Shown: piece by piece, positions 52,018 to 61,600 of the stretch
Layout: every line of letters starts with the position of its first letter
How positions within the stretch are numbered: the stretch's first letter is position 1
Origin: Micropruina sp.
GTDB taxonomy: Bacteria > Actinomycetota > Actinomycetes > Propionibacteriales > Propionibacteriaceae
Assembly (NCBI GenBank): GCA_016711205.1
Contig: JADJTM010000001.1
Location: 682,001-746,000, forward strand
Direction of reading: 5' to 3'
DNA: 64,000 nucleotides
Notes under the pieces: model-generated
What the model was told of the DNA's origin: nothing
Databases searched by the model: none
The model's input: only the letters and a program-made list of their open reading frames with translations
Program-made: the position numbers and the translations under genes

Positions 52018-53171
52018 CTGTCTCCTTCCGCTTGGGCCAATATGCGACCACCGACGGCGACGAGTCGCTCACCAGCACCGACAAGACCCAGCCTCGGAGC
52101 GCTCCGACCGGGCCCGTTCCCTTGCTCGATCTGGTTGATGACGACAATGTCACTCGCTCCCTTCTCGACACTGACTGCAATGATGCACGGGAAGTTGGGT
52201 GCGCCGTGGTTCTGGATGTTGGCTGTGATCTCATTGAGGACGTCTCCCAGGACTTCTTTATGCTCAACGGCAACTGACTCAAGATCGCCTTCGACACTGA
52301 CGCTGACCGGGTAGCCGTGCGTCTGTAGGTCTTGAGCGACGCGATTGAGCGTCTCAGGTAGGGACCCCGTGGCGGCCGTTGGTTTGGTCACTTGCGGATC
52401 GCGGAGGGCCGCGAGTAACAGTCGGAGTTGAGAAATCGCTGTTGAGGCATCTTCGGCAAGGATTCCGAACCGCGCATCCTCACTGTCAGCGGCAGCCGTT
52501 TGGGCGCCTCTTGCCAGATGAGTCAGGCTGCGTGCGACCGTGTCGTGCATGTCTCTTGCGAGCGCGAGTCGCTGGTCAGCCAAGGCTGACTGACGGGCCC
52601 TGTCCTGGGCCAATCCGAGTGCCGTGAACGCATTGCCCAAGAGCCACATCGCCGTAATAAGCCCCAACCACACCAGGCTGGCGCTGAACGCCCGACTGTC
52701 ACCCGCGTCAAACGCACACAGTTGGTCAGTCGTGAAGATGACAAGAGAACCGACCGCCATCGCCCTGCGCTGCACACGCCGCCGGCGTAGCCCAGCGCCC
52801 AGAATCACGATCAACGCGGCGTAGTGACCCAACTCGAGCCAAGCCCTGGGTGCCCAGATGTAGAGGAGCAACAACGCGATGAGCAACGCCGTCGCTTGTT
52901 TTGGCCAGCGAACCGCCCCGGCGGCGAGCGCCGCAGCAAGTAGGTCGATCAGAACAGGAGCTGGGCTTGCGAGACCCCACCCAGTGACTATGGCAATCCC
53001 GGCGAGTATCCCTGCGAGGCCTAGATCGATAGCTCCATCGCTGACCAGACGCTGCAGTCGATAACTACGCACCCTGTCATCAAAGCGTGAGCGGCCATGG
53101 ACGGGCAAGCAAGCGCATCTCAGCCGTCCGTCGCCCAGTCCGTCTAGGCGGAAGGGCCAACGTCCAGGCAT
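51969..53171 (-). CDS. Sensor histidine kinase (HisKA_3 type)
   Basis: 400 residues from the first ATG (53171). Five to six membrane helices (about 40-185: AIDLGLAGILAGIAIVTGWG ... LVWLGLITAMWLLGNAFTALGL) form the input region. The dimerisation/phosphoacceptor segment LALARDMHDTVARSLTHLARG has the His, and the ATP-binding domain has the N-box NEITANIQNHG and LGLVGAGERLVAVGG. The ATG lies inside the 9-bp target duplication of an insertion element, four bases from its end. No ribosome binding site is seen in front, so the true start may be further in, for example GTG 53072. Insertion may have removed the native promoter. Confidence 0.82.
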   Translation of the reverse strand: MPGRWPFRLDGLGDGRLRCACLPVHGRSRFDDRVRSYRLQRLVSDGAIDLGLAGILAGIAIVTGWGLASPAPVLIDLLAAALAAGAVRWPKQATALLIALLLLYIWAPRAWLELGHYAALIVILGAGLRRRRVQRRAMAVGSLVIFTTDQLCAFDAGDSRAFSASLVWLGLITAMWLLGNAFTALGLAQDRARQSALADQRLALARDMHDTVARSLTHLARGAQTAAADSEDARFGILAEDASTAISQLRLLLAALRDPQVTKPTAATGSLPETLNRVAQDLQTHGYPVSVSVEGDLESVAVEHKEVLGDVLNEITANIQNHGAPNFPCIIAVSVEKGASDIVVINQIEQGNGPGRSAPRLGLVGAGERLVAVGGRILAQAEGDRWITRVTIPAHQQSVW

Positions 53172-53175
53172 CCGC

Positions 53176-54629
53176 GAGCAATAGTCAAGACCTGTGGATC
53201 GGCGTGTCACGCGGCTTGTTGATCGCTTCCTGATTCGTGGCTCGGTTCGTCGTCTCGTTCGACGAGGATGCCGTTCTTGAACGTCGCGCCGGCGCGGACG
53301 AGTGCGACGAGGTGGGGTGCGTTGACGGCGCGCCATCTGGCTTGGGCGGACTCGATGAGCTTGAACGCCATCGCGATCCCCGCAGCGCGCGAGCCGGGTC
53401 CCTTGGTGACCCGCTGCCGCAGCCGCACCGTGGCGAAGGTCGACTCGATCGGGTTGGTGGTGCGCAGGTGGACCCAGTGCTCGGCGGGGTAGTCGTAGAA
53501 GGCCAGGAGCACGTCGAGATCCTCGGTGATCTTCGCTGCAGCCTTGGGCCACTTTGTGCCGTAGTCGGCGACGAACACCTTCACCGCCGCCCGCGCGTGG
53601 TCCTTGTCCTCGGCGTTCCAGATCTCCGCGAGCGCGGCCTTCGCGCCGGGCTGCGCCGACTTCGGCAAGACGTTGAGGACGTTGGCGATCTTGTGGAACC
53701 AGCACCGCTGCTCACGGGTTTCGGGAACACCGTGCGGACCGCGGCCCAGAACCCCAACGCGCCGTCGCCGACGGCGAGGACCGGTGCCCGCATCCCACGC
53801 TGCTTGCAGCCACGCAGCAGGTCGGCCCACGACTCGGTGGACTCGCGTTGACCGTCGTCGAGCGCAATCAGCTCCTTGGTGCCATCAGCTCGGACCCCGA
53901 TCATCACGAGCAGGCACACCTTGTCCTGTTCGAGTCGGACCTTGAGGTGGATCCCGTCAACCCACACGTAGACGTAGTCGGTGCCGGCCAGGGGCCGCTT
54001 GTTGAACGCGACCGCCTCGTCTTGCCAGTCCTTGGTCAGGCGGGTGATGGTCTTGGCGGAGAGTCCCTGTGCCGAGACCGAGGAACTGGGTCAGCGCCGG
54101 TCCGAAGTCGCCCGAGGACAGGCCGTGCAGGTAGAGCAGCGGCAGCACCTCGGCAACCCGCGGAGACTTCCTGGCCCACGCCGGCAAGATGGCCGAGGCG
54201 AACCGCTTGCGCTCGCCGGTGGCCTGGTCGGTGCGCTTGTCGTTGACCCGCGGCGCGCGGACCGTGATCGCGCCGGCCGCAGTTGTCACCTGCCGTTCGT
54301 TGTGGTGCCCGTTGCGGACCACCAGTCGTCGGCCGTGCTCGTCGAGCTCGTCGGTGAACGCCTCGACGTAGGCGGCGACCTCGGCCTGAAGCGCTGCAGC
54401 CAGCATCTGCCGGGCACCGTCGCGCACGATCTCATCAAGCAACGACCCACCGGCCACCTCGTTGGACGCATCGGCGTCGTGAACTACCTTGAGCATGGGC
54501 ACACCTTCCCGAGCCGGCGCGCCAACGCCGACCCCGATCAGAACTTGCATGGACTTCGATCTTGCTCGGGAGGTGCGCCCGCTTCACGTCACCCCGCCGA
54601 GAGCCATCCACAGGTTCTGATCATTGCTC
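53176..54629 (-). mobile_element. IS256-type insertion sequence, complete with 9-bp target duplication
   Basis: The ends are inverted: the left begins GAGCAATAGTCAAGACCTGT and the right, read inward, GAGCAATGATCAGAACCTGT; about 20 of 24 bases match, followed by GGAT. The element is 1454 bp. It is flanked by the direct repeat GGCATCCGC at 53167-53175 and 54630-54638, the 9-bp duplication expected from this family. It carries one transposase gene on the minus strand, broken by two frameshifts. The right flank reads into 54639 onward, which was formerly adjacent to the kinase start. Confidence 0.9.
53207..54496 (-). pseudogene. IS256-family transposase with two compensating frameshifts
   Basis: 429 codons from the ATG at 54496 (GGAAGG upstream). 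The N-terminal part (MLKVVHDADASNEV ... FGPALTQFLGLGTG) and the C-terminal part (ETREQRCWFHKIANVLNVLPKS ... NPIESTFATVRLRQRVTKGPG) share one frame. The middle part (VWVDGIHLKVRLEQDKVCLLVMIGVRADGTKELIAL ... LGFWAAVRTVFP) is in another. One extra base at the run at 54065-54067 and one missing base at 53723-53725 explain this. The DDE residues (VWVDGIHL, VGDGALGFW, NPIEST with Glu) are all present. It is inactive as written, or the two sites are sequencing errors. Confidence 0.85.
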
Positions 54630-54638
54630 GGCATCCGC

Positions 54639-55067
54639 TAGGCAGTTTGGTTGACGATCATGGCCGCCGCCGCCATGCAGCTCCATTTCGGTGTCAACTT
54701 GGCCCATGCACCTCAAGATGATCGCACTCGTCACCTCAGTGTCCATGGCCAGCGTGCTGCTGATCGGCAAAGTCCCTAGTCGGCCGGCGGATTGGTGCGA
54801 CACGTTCCCACACTGGCCCGGATGCGCCAGAGTGGCAACGACCTGATTCGGTTGCCTGCCGATCGACAGCGATAGGTAGAACGGGCATTCCCGACGCCTG
54901 CCATAGGCAGTTGAGCCAGAGGTGATGATCCGCCTTCTCGCGCGGGCAAAGGTAGGTAAGCATACGAGCAGAGGGCCGCGGTACACCGCAAGGGTGCGCC
55001 GGGCCGTAACGAGCGACAGGCGGTCCGCCATCGCTCAGGGGTGGACAATATCTTCCGGGGGGATGTC
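54639..55067. other. Spacer between the IS and the secreted-protein gene
   Basis: About 430 bp without a gene I can support. It includes what was the upstream region of the histidine kinase before the IS jumped in. The promoter of the large secreted protein on the plus strand should also lie here, but I see no clear -35/-10 pair. Confidence 0.5.
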
Positions 55068-57482
55068 GTGGGTTTCCGTTGGCTAGCTGGTCTCACCTGC
55101 GTCGGTTTGATTGCGTGTGCGGGGAGCGTACCCCGGGCGATTGCCGAAACGCCAACACCAGGTCCGACGCCTCTCTCAGCGGCGACCGGGCTGCTGAACG
55201 AGGTGGAAGCGATGCAGCAGGCGAAGTCGAGCAATGCGCCAGTCGAGGTCTCGGCCCTAACGGATGAGCGGACATTGGTGACTGCTCGCCCGGAGGGCCA
55301 CTTCGAGGCCACGATGACAGCAGCAGTTGCGCGGGTTCGTGACCCACGCGGGGGGTGGCGAGACCCGTCCGCTGTGCTGGTTCGCGTAGCAGATGGACTT
55401 TTACGGCCCGAGGCAGCCGTGGCAGCGGTTGCTGTCGCCGGCGGAGGCACCACCGAGCTGTTCTCCGTGGCCGATGGTGATGCCAAGGTGTCGGTGGGAT
55501 GGCCAACCCCGCTCCCAGTCGCAGCTATCGACGGCGCAACAGCGACCTATCCGGAGGTGTACCCAGGTGTCGACTTGGTCGTTCGCGCCGGAATCGAATC
55601 CGCCGAGACCTTCCTGGTCGTGAAGACGCACGCTGCCTCCCTCAACCCTGCCGTCCGATCCGCCTCGTTCACGTTCTCATCACCTGGATTGAGCCTTCGC
55701 GAACGAGCAAACGGGACTCATTCCCTGGTGGACGTCAAGGGTGTAGAGCGATTGGTGATCCCACAGGCCCTTATGTGGGACTCGGCTGGCAAAGAGAAGG
55801 GTTTGACGCGGACAGCGGACCTGGTGGATGAGAGTGCGCAGGCCCGCACCGCAGAGGTGGACGTGGAGGTCGAGTCGGGCACCTTGACTGCGACGCCGGA
55901 TTTGTCCCTGCTTGACGACTCCTCGACAGTCTTTCCCGTAATCATCGACCCCGAGGTGTCGCTCACCCGCTCCTACACGGTTCGGGTGACCGAGGACTTC
56001 GACCAAATCAACGATATGAGCGTGGACGGCAAGATCGGCTACAACGGTTGGACCTCGCCCTACTACAAGTCGCGCATGTTCTACCAGTTCAGATGGCCCA
56101 CGATCTCGGACGACCAGCAGATCCTCACCGGCAGCCAGATCATCGCAGGCGAGTTTCGCTACCTGCAGCGGCACTCTCCCCAGCATGCGTGCAACACGTC
56201 CTATGGGCCAGGCGTTCGCGTTCGCCTGTACAACACGATCGACGGCGACACCACCTGGCCCGGACCGTCCGCGCACTCCTGGGATCCCGTGACGACATCT
56301 CTGGCGGTCGGTAGCGAATCTCAGGGCTGCGCGGCGAAGTGGCAGGTGTGGAGCATCACGTCCATGCTCAAATCGGAACGCAGCCACTCGTCGCACAAGA
56401 CCCGCTCCACTGTGACGGTCGGCATCTACTCCGCGGACGAGTCGAAGAAGGAGGGTTGGCGGCACTATGACAACAACCCGGGGCCGGAGCTCAAGATCGC
56501 GTACAACCCTGTTGCTTTGAATCCTGAGCTGACGATCGCCAACTCGATTGCCGGTCCACCGTGGGTGATGCCCTCATCGTCGGCCTCGTTAGCCGCCAAG
56601 GTGAGCCTCGCAACGTCGGGGCTGACCTGTGACGGCTCCACCTGCTTGAAGGGGAGAGTCACGGTGACCGGTCCCGGCCAGTCGGGCACCCCCGGATCGT
56701 GGGTCTCAACGTCCGCTTCGTCAGTGACGATACCCGTCTCCCTCTCGGGGTTGCAGGACAGCAAGGCGTACACGGTGAAGGTAGAGGGCACAGAGACCCG
56801 CTCGGCGCGGACCGCGTCGAAGACGTTCACCTTCTGGTCCGATCAATACCCTGGTACCACACCGACGGAGGCGGCCTTCGCTTTGAATGCCGGCGGTAGC
56901 TGGCAGCTTTCCGGGATGTCGGACTCGCTCACGCCGCTGCTTCGCGCAAGGGTGGGGTTGCCGGCCGGCGCCACGTGCTTGGAACTGACACAGTGCCTCA
57001 GCCCGACATTCACCGTGAAGGATGACCTCACCAACGCAACCGTGTGGCAGGGAAACGCCGCGCCGATTGCCGCGGGTGCCACGGGACAAGTCCAGGTTCC
57101 GGAGTCAGCCGGGCTCGTGGAGAACCGCGTATACCGCGTGGAGGTGTCCTCCACCAAGACCACCAATCTGAAGACCTCAGCCGTGGCGACGATGACGTTC
57201 ACCGCCGGAATGCGGCCCGAAGAGACCGTGATAAGCGCCCCGGCAAGCACCACAGCCCTACCGGTATCGGTGACATTTGCCAACCCAAGCCCAGTGGTGA
57301 AGTACCAGTGGGAAGCCGTCTGCTCCAACAACGCCGCATCCAGCGGTGAAACGACGTCCACCACCACATCCGTCAACGTGCCCGGATGTAGCGGGTCACT
57401 GAGACTTCGGGCGCGCGGGATCTCCGCCTCAGGGCTGGAGGGTGCCTGGTCGCCTGAATCGACGATCGCCATCGAAGGCTAA
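55068..57482 (+). CDS. Large secreted protein upstream of the RHS gene
   Basis: 804 residues if GTG 55068 is the start (GGGGGGAT six bases upstream). A signal peptide FRWLAGLTCVGLIACAGSVPRAIA ends in an AxA site. Residues 45-280 are a beta-rich region similar to the N-terminal parts of actinobacterial RHS-linked proteins. About 285-480 (YTVRVTEDFDQINDMSVDGKIGYNGWTSPYYKSRMFYQFRW) reads as a beta-sandwich of the DNRLRE type. About 490-800 carries three immunoglobulin-like modules (AYTVKVEGTETRSARTASKTFTF and two more with V/T-rich strands). The RHS gene starts 11 bases after it, so the two are exported together, and this protein may be the RHS carrier or anchor. Confidence 0.82.
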   Translation: MGFRWLAGLTCVGLIACAGSVPRAIAETPTPGPTPLSAATGLLNEVEAMQQAKSSNAPVEVSALTDERTLVTARPEGHFEATMTAAVARVRDPRGGWRDPSAVLVRVADGLLRPEAAVAAVAVAGGGTTELFSVADGDAKVSVGWPTPLPVAAIDGATATYPEVYPGVDLVVRAGIESAETFLVVKTHAASLNPAVRSASFTFSSPGLSLRERANGTHSLVDVKGVERLVIPQALMWDSAGKEKGLTRTADLVDESAQARTAEVDVEVESGTLTATPDLSLLDDSSTVFPVIIDPEVSLTRSYTVRVTEDFDQINDMSVDGKIGYNGWTSPYYKSRMFYQFRWPTISDDQQILTGSQIIAGEFRYLQRHSPQHACNTSYGPGVRVRLYNTIDGDTTWPGPSAHSWDPVTTSLAVGSESQGCAAKWQVWSITSMLKSERSHSSHKTRSTVTVGIYSADESKKEGWRHYDNNPGPELKIAYNPVALNPELTIANSIAGPPWVMPSSSASLAAKVSLATSGLTCDGSTCLKGRVTVTGPGQSGTPGSWVSTSASSVTIPVSLSGLQDSKAYTVKVEGTETRSARTASKTFTFWSDQYPGTTPTEAAFALNAGGSWQLSGMSDSLTPLLRARVGLPAGATCLELTQCLSPTFTVKDDLTNATVWQGNAAPIAAGATGQVQVPESAGLVENRVYRVEVSSTKTTNLKTSAVATMTFTAGMRPEETVISAPASTTALPVSVTFANPSPVVKYQWEAVCSNNAASSGETTSTTTSVNVPGCSGSLRLRARGISASGLEGAWSPESTIAIEG

Positions 57483-57493
57483 GAGGCACTCAC

Positions 57494-58668
57494 ATGAAAG
57501 ACTCGACGAGACTGCGACAACCCTTCATCAACGCCCTGTCGAGGGCGGCTTCACTAACCACCGCACTCGCACTGGTGGCCGCGGGGCTCGTCAGCTCGTC
57601 GCCGCGCGCCGTCGCCGAAGACCAGAAACCGCCGAAGCCCCAACAATACGAGTTCGCCAACACGACGAAGGTGGCACCTAAGAAGGTGGCCACCAAGAAG
57701 GTGACCTCCGTCAAGTCGACCACAGCCTCGTGGCCGAAGGCAACGAGCGATGCGCAGGTGACCTCCCTCAGGTCGGGCAAACCAAGCAAGGTAGCCGGTA
57801 CCCCCGTTTCAATCACCAGACTGAAGGCCGATCCCGGGCCGGTGACGTTGTCAGTGCTCCTCGTGATCGGTCCGAGCAACTTGTGGGCACCGGTCTCGTT
57901 GTCGAGGTCAAGGCAACCCCATCAACCGCCGTGGGTGTCACCGTCGACACCGACCAAATCAGCAGTCTGGCCGGCGGTGACTTCGCCGGGAGAGCCCGGC
58001 TGGTGACGCTGCCCGCATGCGCCGGCACTGATCCCGCCAAGGCCTCATGTCGTTCCACGCAACCGGCGCGCCGAGCGAAACTCACGAAAAAGTCGGTCTC
58101 CGGTGAAGTGACGACCGACAGCTCCGGCGTCGCGGGCATGGCGCTCGTAGCCGGTTCGAGCAGCGACCAGGGCAGTTACGGGTCCACAGCCCTCAGCCCG
58201 TCCACCGCATGGGAGGCAGGCGGATCATCGGGTTCGTTCGGCTGGAGCTACCCCCTATCGACGCCAAACCTGGCCGGGCCGATCTCGCCAGGCCTGTCGA
58301 TCGCGTACAGTTCCGGCGCCACCGACGGCGCAGTTTCAACCACGAACAATCAGTCGTCATGGGTCGGGGAGGGCTTCGACCTCCCGATCGGGTTCATCGA
58401 ACGCAAGTACGTCCCCTGCGGAATGGAGACCACGCCCAAGCCCGGCGGCAACCAGCCAGCCGGAAGCGAGGATCTGTGCTGGGCCACCGAGTCAGCTCGC
58501 ACCAACAACGCCAAGTTCGACAACGCGATACTGGCACTCCAAGGGCACAGCGGCGCCCTGGTCCGGGTCGGCAACACCAACAACTGGCGCCTGGAGAACG
58601 ACGACGGCACCCGAGTGGAAAAGCTCGGCAGCATCGCCGGTAACGACGAGTCGTGGCGAGTGATCACC
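57494..58668 (+). pseudogene. RHS protein, N-terminal part, broken by two frameshifts
   Basis: The ATG at 57494 gives a signal peptide (LTTALALVAAGLVSSSPRAVA, AxA site) and a Lys-rich segment (NTTKVAPKKVATKKVTSVKS). The frame is lost near 57855-57862, where GPVTLSVL should continue with PRDRSEQLVGTGLVVEVKATPSTAVGV in another frame. That frame (Asn/Ser/Gly-rich beta domain, GATDGAVSTTNNQSSWVGEGFDLPIGFIERKYVPC) is lost again near 58667-58669, where ITLKG should read ITPEGTQYYFGKG. Restoring one base at each site makes 57494-63839 a single 2115-residue reading frame. Confidence 0.8.
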
Positions 58669-61600
58669 CTGAAGGGACGCAGTACTACTTCGGCAAAGGC
58701 AAGGCGGACGGAGCTTCCGCGGCGGCCACCAACTCAGTGCTCAAGGTACCGGTCGCCGGCAACCACAGCGGTGAACCTGGTCATACATCGACCTTTGCCA
58801 CATCGTTCAACAACCAGCCCTACCGCTGGAACCTCGACTACGTGGTGGACCCAACAGGCGACACCATGACCTTCTACTACGCGAAGGAAGCCAACCAGTA
58901 CAAGAAGGCGGCATCGACGCCCACGACCTACGACCGCGCCTCCACCCTGGTCAAAATCCACTACGGAGAACGCCGCGGCAGCGAGGCCGACAACCCGGCC
59001 GCGAAAGTCGAGCTCACCACCGCAGAGCGCTGCGACCCAGCCTTCAGCTCAACGTGCGCCACGACAGGGCCGACGACCACCACCATGGCTGCCTGGCCCG
59101 ACGTCCCCATGGACGCCATGTGCGACGCGACCTTCTGCCCGTCCATTAAGAACGCACCCACCTTCTTCACCCGAGCCAAGCTGACCAAAATCGCCACATT
59201 CGTGCAGCGCACCGACTCAGGCACCTACGATCCGGTCGACAGCTGGGCCTTCGACACCGGCTTCCCAGACTCCGGCGACCCCGCCTCCGCAGCCACCTTG
59301 TGGCTGAACTCAATCACCCACACCGGGCACACCGGCCCCTCCAGCCAACCCACGATCACGATGCCCTCTATCACGCTCGAGCCGGTGTTCACCCACAACC
59401 GCGTCGACGGACCCAGCGGCACCTACGGCATGCTTCGGCCTCGCCTTGCACGAATCTTCCGAGAAGGAGGAGGAGTCACCACCGTCACCTACTCCGACGG
59501 AGGCTGCACGCCCACCACGCTGCCGACCAACCCTGCGACCAACACCACCCGCTGCTTCCCCGACTACTACGCGGCAGTCCGCGGCGACACCCCGGAACAG
59601 AACTGGTTCAGCAAATACCTGGTGTCCAAGGTCGAAGAGTTCGACACCTCCACTGACACCTCCGCCATGCCCGGCCTCACCGGCCTCGACCTATCAACGA
59701 GCCGGGTAACCACGTATACCTATACCGGCGGCGCCGCCTGGCACTTCGACGACACCATCCTCCAGCCGGGCGCACGGCTTACCTGGAACAATTGGCGCGG
59801 CTACAAGACCGTGGTGACCGCCGTCGGTAAACCCGGCTCGACCCAGTCGGTGACCGAGCACACCTTCTACCGCGGCATGCACGGCGACCGAGCAAACGAA
59901 GCCGGAACGTCCACCAAGACCGCCACCATCACCGACAGCGCCGGAACCACGGTCAACGACGACAAGAAGCTCACCGGGCAACTGCGAGAAACCCGCATCC
60001 TGAAAGCAGCGGGGGGAACGGCAGACTCGCGCAGCATCTTCGACCACAACATCACCTCCGTGTCAGGCGCCGACGACGGCCTGACCAAGGCCACCCAGAT
60101 CGACACCCAAACCACCAAGTCAACACAGTTCCTCGAATCGGGCTCGCGAAGCCGCACCATCACCGTGAAGGCGCGCGACACCTGGGGCCAACCCACCCAA
60201 GTCGAGGACACCGGAGACACCGCCGTCACCGGTGACGAGACCTGCACCCGCACCGGCTACGCCACACCATCAGGCGGCGCCCTGACGATCAACCTGACCG
60301 CAGAAGAGTCCGTAATGCCAAATCTGTGCTCGGTCGCGGTCGCGCAGGCCTCGGTTCTCAGCTGGACGCGCAACCGATATGACGGCGCCAGCAGCCACGG
60401 CGGCGTCACCGGTCCAGGGTTCGCAACTGAAACCCAGCAACTGGTGGGTTCATCGACCCGGACATGGCGGACGAGCTCTACCATGACCTTCGACCAACAC
60501 GGACGGCCCACGACGGTCACGGACGCGCTTGGCCGCACAACGACCACCACTTTCACCCCATCGGGCATCAAGGCCGCCACCAAGACCGAAGTGACATCCC
60601 CCGACCCGGACGGGCCCGGCTCAGCGGTGCCGTTGACCGGAACCGTGTACACCGACCCGCGGCGCAACGTCGAAACCAAACGCGTCACACCCGCCGGAGA
60701 AACCACCGAGGCCGACCGCGACGCGATGGGCCGAGTCACCGCCGTATGGAACCCGGGACGCGCCCGCAGCGAATCGGCATCCTCCACCTACAGCTACACC
60801 GTCGACCGCTCCACCGGGGTCAGCAGCCTGACCACCAACACGCTGACCCAGACGAGCACCGGACTGGCCTACGTAACCAGCGTCGAACTGCTGGACTCGC
60901 TGCTGCGACCACGCCAGACCCAGACCCACTCGATCAGCAACGGCATCGTCGTCTCCGACACCTTTTACGACTCACGCGGCCTGGTCGCGCTCACCGGCAC
61001 CTACGCAGCAAACACGTCGCCTGGCACCAACCTAATCGCGGCCACCACCTGGGGCGACGTCAAGCCCAACGTCCGGGTGACCCGCGACTACGCAGGCCGT
61101 CCACTCGCCCAGCAGACCTACTCGGGCAACGACTTCCTGTGGCAGACCACCTCCGTCTACGGCGGCAACACGATCAAGGTGACCCCACCAACCGGTGCGG
61201 CAGCCACCACCACAACGACCGACATCAAGGGCCGCACCACCAAGCTGACCCAGCACCTGGCGTCGGACTCGACCACCACCTACACCTACACGCCCGCCAG
61301 CTATCTCGCGTCCATGACGGACCCCAAGGGCAACAAGTGGTCCTACACCTACGACGTTCAAGGCAACCAGCTCACCGCGACCGATCCCGACAAGGGCACG
61401 TCGACCAAGACCTACAACGCTCTGGATCTGCCCGTCACGGTCAAGGACGCCCGCAACAAGGGCATCAGCTACACCTACGATGCACTCGACAGGGTCACCT
61501 CCACCGGTGACCTGGCCGGCACCGCCCCGCTCACCAGCACTGCTTTCGACCCCAGCAACGGCCGCGGAGTCAGCAGCACCCGCTACGTCAAAGAGCCGGC

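Noticed and set aside
51969..53705. Kinase extended upstream into the IS
   Set aside because: The frame stays open into the IS but the added part is an out-of-frame reading of the transposase. Nothing kinase-like is encoded there.
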